Source: DATKZH01 sp964505295 | GTDB taxonomy: Bacteria > Planctomycetota > Planctomycetia > Pirellulales > Thermoguttaceae | Reading direction: 5' to 3' | Assembly: GCA_964505295.1 (NCBI GenBank) | Contig: CAZDHR010000129.1 | Location: 1 to 16,006, forward strand | DNA length: 16,006 nt | Shown here: piece after piece, positions 13,423-16,006 of the stretch | Numbering within the stretch: position 1 is the stretch's first letter | Layout of the letters: each line of letters opens with the position of its first letter | Position numbers and translations under genes: made by a program | Notes under the pieces: model-generated | What the model saw: only the letters and a program-made list of their open reading frames with translations | What the model was told of the DNA's origin: nothing | Databases searched by the model: none

Positions 13423-14655
13423 ATGCCTGCCCAGTTGCGCTACGGGGCCGATTCGTCGGTCCGCCTGGAACTTCGAGACGGCGTCTTGCTGGCCGAGTGT
13501 GGTGTGCCCCGGGGGACCCCACTCGACGATCCAGCCGGCGCAACCGCCCAGGCCCTGGCTGAGCCGCTCGACTACCCCCCCCTCGTGCGAAGCACCACTC
13601 CCGCCGATCGAGTGGTGTTGCCGTTGGGGCCGGAAGTCCCACACGCCGGCGAAATCGTCGCCGCGGTTGTCCGATCGCTCGTGGAAGCCGGCGTGCAGCC
13701 CGACGGCGTCACGGTCCTGAGGACCCGGCCGGACGCCGAAGCCAACGAGGGGGACCCGCGTCCGTTGCTGCCTCCGCCGTGGGCGGCGCAAATGTCGCTC
13801 GTCACCCACGAGCCGGCGCGACGGGGCGAGCTGGCCTATCTGGCGTCGACCGAGGCGGGCGAGCCGATCCTATTGAACCGGGCCATCACCGACGCGGACC
13901 TGGTCCTGCCGATCGGCTGCTTTCGAAGTGGCTCGGCGGCCGGGTGCTACGGGGTTCACAGTGCCGTCTTCCCCACGTTCTCCGACGAGCGGACCCTCCG
14001 GCGGTTCCGCTCTCCCACGGCCCTCGACCGTCGCGGTCGCCCCAAACCGGAACCGCGCCGGGTCGTCGACCAGGTCGGGTGGCTTCTCGGCGTCACCTTG
14101 ACGGTCCAGGTGGTCCCGGGCCCCGGCAATCGCGCCTTGCACGTGCTGGCCGGCCAAGCCGAAACGGTCCGCCAACGGGCAACCGAGCTCTACGAGACGG
14201 CGTGGCGATATTCCGTGCCGCGTCGGGCGAGCCTGGTCGTGGCGGCCGTCGAAGGGGGCGCCGCCCAGCAGACCTGGGACGCCGTGGGTCGAGCCCTGGC
14301 CGCTGCCGGCACCTTGGTCGAAGAGGGCGGCGCGATCGCCGTCTGCTGCGACCTGGCCGACAAGCCGGGACCGGCCGTCCGGCAACTGGCCGCCGCCCGG
14401 CTCCGCGCCGAAGCGATGCGGTGGATCCGCAAGAAGCGACCCGTCGACGCGCTCTCCGCGACCCTGTTGGCGCAGGCCCTGGATCGGACCGCCGTCTACT
14501 TGCTCAGCCGGCTCGATCCGTCGCTGGTCGAGGACCTCGAAATCGCCCCAATCGCCGAGGCCGAAGAGCTCGTCCGCCTCGCCGGCCGGCACGACTCGTG
14601 CATCCTCCTGGCCAACGCCCCTTACGCCATGGTGAGCCTGGAGAGAGAAGCTTGA
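13423..14655 (+). CDS. LarA-like (DUF2088) protein lacking nickel-cofactor residues
   Basis: The 410-residue protein follows the outline of the lactate racemase LarA N-terminal domain (DUF2088). It has an opening YGADSSVRLELRDGVLL, then DDPAGATAQALAEPLDYPPL, RVVLPLGPEVPHAGEIVAAV, a Rossmann-like VRSLVEAGVQPDGVTVL, and GELAYLASTEAGEPILLNRA followed by TDADLVLPIGCF. The residues that hold the nickel-pincer cofactor in LarA appear to be missing. The D-x-T-R motif is replaced by the LGPEVPH region, the G-x-H-R motif by TRPDAE, and the pincer Lys of the GG-x-K segment by H179 in GCYGVHSAVFP. Lactate racemase activity is thus unlikely and the role is unknown. ATG 13423 is used; no strong ribosome site precedes it. 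A palindrome-filled gap of 181 bp separates it from yggS. Confidence 0.75.
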   Translation: MPAQLRYGADSSVRLELRDGVLLAECGVPRGTPLDDPAGATAQALAEPLDYPPLVRSTTPADRVVLPLGPEVPHAGEIVAAVVRSLVEAGVQPDGVTVLRTRPDAEANEGDPRPLLPPPWAAQMSLVTHEPARRGELAYLASTEAGEPILLNRAITDADLVLPIGCFRSGSAAGCYGVHSAVFPTFSDERTLRRFRSPTALDRRGRPKPEPRRVVDQVGWLLGVTLTVQVVPGPGNRALHVLAGQAETVRQRATELYETAWRYSVPRRASLVVAAVEGGAAQQTWDAVGRALAAAGTLVEEGGAIAVCCDLADKPGPAVRQLAAARLRAEAMRWIRKKRPVDALSATLLAQALDRTAVYLLSRLDPSLVEDLEIAPIAEAEELVRLAGRHDSCILLANAPYAMVSLEREA

Positions 14656-14697
14656 CGTGCCCCGGGCCGCTTGTGCCCGACAGAGACAAAAACCAAT

Positions 14698-14795
14698 CGT
14701 AGGGTGCGTGCTTGCACGCACGCGAAACACGAAACGGGACGCACATCAGACTGCACCGTGCAGCCAGACGCGTGGGTGCAAGCACCCACCCTACG
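14698..14795. repeat. Inverted pair of REP-like hairpins (BIME-like)
   Basis: Two 25-nt arms (14698-14722 and 14771-14795) are inverted copies differing at two positions. Each arm forms its own perfect 8-bp hairpin: GTGCGTGC-TT-GCACGCAC on the left and GTGGGTGC-AA-GCACCCAC on the right. The two differences lie opposite each other in the stem, so they compensate. The 48-bp centre has no obvious structure beyond TGCACCGTGCA. The element fills the gap between the LarA-like gene and yggS and would be transcribed if they are co-transcribed. Confidence 0.85.
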
Positions 14796-14836
14796 AGCTA
14801 CGAGTAGAACACGAGCGCGTAGCCCGGCAGACCCGA

Positions 14837-15541
14837 ATGGCCGACCTTGCCCAGAGAATCGCCCGAAACCTGGCCGACGTTCGCGCCCGGATTGCCGACG
14901 CCGCAGCCACCAGCGGCCGCCCCGCCGACGAGATCACGCTGGTCGCCATCACCAAGTACGTGGGCGAGGCGGAGGTCCGGGCGCTGGTCGAGGCCGGCTG
15001 CCGGTTGCTGGGCGAGAACCGGCCGCAGCAGTTATGGGAGAAGGCCGAGGCGTGTGCCGATCTGCCCATCCGCTGGCACATGGTCGGACATCTCCAGCGA
15101 AACAAGGTCCGCCGCACGGTCCCGGTCGTCGAAATGATCCAGTCGGTCGACAGCCCCAGATTGATCGCCGCCATCGATCGCGTCGCCGCCGAGCTCTCCT
15201 GCCGGGTCCCGATCCTCCTGGAAGTAAACGTCTCGGGCGAGGCGGCCAAGCACGGCTTCGAGCCCGGTGCCGTCGGGCCGGCCTTGGCCGAATTGGCCGC
15301 CTGCGAGCACGTCGAAGTCCGCGGCCTGATGTGCATGGCCGCCTTCGAGGGCGGTCCGGACGCCGCCCGGCGCGACTTCGCCGCGCTCGGCGACCTGCGC
15401 GACCGGCTTCGCGCCGGCTGCCCCGATGGCGTGAAGCTGGACGAGCTTTCCATGGGCATGAGCGGCGACTACGAGGTGGCCATCCAAGAGGGAGCCACGA
15501 TCGTGCGAATCGGCTCGGCCCTGTACGAGGGCGTGCGCTGA
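14837..15541 (+). CDS. yggS: PLP homeostasis protein, YggS/PROSC family
   Basis: The 234-residue cytoplasmic protein binds pyridoxal 5'-phosphate on a lysine and helps balance vitamin B6 and amino-acid metabolism; it has no known enzymatic turnover. The alanine-racemase-like single barrel shows the family motifs in order: TLVAITKYV with PLP lysine K40, LLGENRPQQLWEKAE, IRWHMVGHLQRNKVR, IQSVDSPRL, ILLEVNVSGEAAKHGF, VRGLMCMAAF, LSMGMSGDYEVAIQEGATIVRIGSALYEG. Length is normal for the family. The frame is open upstream through the palindrome, but ATG 14837 is chosen because homology begins at ADLAQRIARNLADVRARI; the ribosome site is weak. The YggU-like gene follows after 33 bp, echoing the yggS-yggT-yggU grouping of other bacteria, here without a yggT. 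Confidence 0.93.
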   Translation: MADLAQRIARNLADVRARIADAAATSGRPADEITLVAITKYVGEAEVRALVEAGCRLLGENRPQQLWEKAEACADLPIRWHMVGHLQRNKVRRTVPVVEMIQSVDSPRLIAAIDRVAAELSCRVPILLEVNVSGEAAKHGFEPGAVGPALAELAACEHVEVRGLMCMAAFEGGPDAARRDFAALGDLRDRLRAGCPDGVKLDELSMGMSGDYEVAIQEGATIVRIGSALYEGVR

Positions 15542-15574
15542 CTTCCACGGACGAGGGATGATCGAGGAGCGACC

Positions 15575-15901
15575 ATGGCGATCGCACTAGTGCCGCATCC
15601 CGAAGGCGCGGTCCTTCCCGTCCGGGCCCATGCCGGCGCCCGGCACAACGAAATCCGCGGCGAGCAAAACGGCATGCTTCGAGTCTCGGTCACCCAAGCG
15701 CCCGAGAAGGGCAAGGCCAACAAGGCCCTGATCGCCGTGCTTAGACACGACCGACAGAAGACCGCAGTCGCGTTGAATGGCTGCAAGTGCAGAGCCAGCA
15801 ACGAGTTCTATCCAATTTGGGGGTTGGCGTGGCGCCCCGGGTCGATACACTCAACGCATTGCTACAAAAGGAGTTCGATCAGCAATGCGATACGCGAATG
15901 A
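15575..15901 (+). CDS. YggU/DUF167 family protein with disturbed C terminus
   Basis: The start ATG 15575 has GAGGAG 6 nt upstream. Residues 1-56 match the DUF167 (YggU) fold well: PHPEGAVLPVRAHAGARHNEI, then GMLRVSVTQAPEKGKANKALIAVL. The role of the family is unknown. Beyond residue 56 (after 15742) the expected K-S-Q-V-x-x-x-x-G-x-x-x-R-x-K segment is only weakly echoed by KTAVALNGCKCRASNEF. The frame then continues into a tail (WRPGSIHSTHCYKRSS) that overlaps the start of the probable transposase gene at 15885 by 17 nt. The DNA after about 15742 may therefore belong to an insertion sequence that cut the gene, or the C terminus may simply have diverged. No other frame restores the family pattern. 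Treat as intact-looking but possibly truncated. Confidence 0.6.
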   Translation: MAIALVPHPEGAVLPVRAHAGARHNEIRGEQNGMLRVSVTQAPEKGKANKALIAVLRHDRQKTAVALNGCKCRASNEFYPIWGLAWRPGSIHSTHCYKRSSISNAIRE

Positions 15902-16006
15902 CCCGCGACAAAACCGGCTGTTTGACGTCTTCGAGGAGATCCTGTCGCCGTTGGCCTACAAGGAGTTGACGGCCGGTTGGCAGCATCTGTTTCGCCAGAC
16001 GATTCT
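15885..16006 (+). CDS. Probable transposase, 5' part, cut by window end
   Basis: A frame that opens at ATG 15885, with AAAGGAG about 10 nt upstream, runs to the window edge: MRYANDPRQNRLFDVFEEIL, then SPLAYKELTAGWQHLFRQTI. The N-terminal pattern (N-D-P-R-Q-x-x-L-F-D, then G-W-Q-x-x-F-R) resembles the start of transposases common in planctomycete genomes. Only 40 residues are visible, so no catalytic residue can be checked and the IS family is not assigned. The left end of the element must lie between the YggU-like gene and this start, possibly inside that gene, but I find no terminal inverted repeat because the right end is outside the window. Confidence 0.55.
   Translation, partial: MRYANDPRQNRLFDVFEEILSPLAYKELTAGWQHLFRQTI

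Noticed and set aside
14657..14836. Upstream extension of YggS by 60 codons
   Set aside because: It is encoded by the REP-like hairpins and has no family similarity.
15787..15969. Plus-strand 60-codon open frame near the right end
   Set aside because: A different frame from the transposase-like start at 15885, which has the better ribosome site and a recognisable pattern.

Overview
The window is GC-rich chromosomal DNA that most resembles a Planctomycetota genome of the Pirellulales type. This is inferred from protein style: secreted or lipid-anchored PQQ-like propellers, a GYF_2 protein with an N-terminal zinc ribbon, a LolA-like/thioredoxin/VCBS fusion, a cysteine-proline repeat protein, and several families of extragenic palindromes. 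No rRNA, tRNA or CRISPR array is visible. The last gene, probably a transposase, runs off the right edge.

Layout. At 1-4137 there are three minus-strand genes: a secreted Cys/Pro/Thr repeat protein (225-761) with its own UUCG-loop terminator, a small NTF2-like lipoprotein (1288-1935), and a zinc-ribbon/GYF_2/membrane protein (2366-3478). A tiny zinc-ribbon gene on the plus strand (3898-4137) is divergent from the last of these; a large palindromic repeat sits between the two. At 4281-8071 a minus-strand operon, read right to left, encodes a secreted helical-repeat/jelly-roll protein, a PQQ-propeller lipoprotein and AroA. AroA probably starts at a GTG that overlaps the preceding stop codon by 4 nt. 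A good sigma70-like promoter lies upstream, at 8186-8214.

At 8378-10488 a plus-strand pair encodes an iron-type alcohol dehydrogenase with an altered metal site and a PfkB-family sugar kinase, also joined by a GTGA overlap. A three-module lipoprotein (10539-13115, minus) converges on them. At 13423-15901 on the plus strand come a LarA-like (DUF2088) protein that has lost the nickel-cofactor residues, the PLP homeostasis protein YggS, and a YggU/DUF167 protein with a disturbed C terminus. The start of a probable insertion-sequence transposase (15885 onward) follows.

The clearest non-coding signal is a set of four different REP-like palindrome families, at 37-66 plus 3625-3701, 7974-7996 plus 8104-8139, about 13196-13306, and 14698-14795. 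They occupy nearly every long intergenic gap, and one copy is read in frame inside a gene. The most novel protein is the cysteine repeat protein. Its Cys-Pro-Thr-Glu composition resembles what has been reported for the proteinaceous walls of planctomycetes, but that link is an inference.
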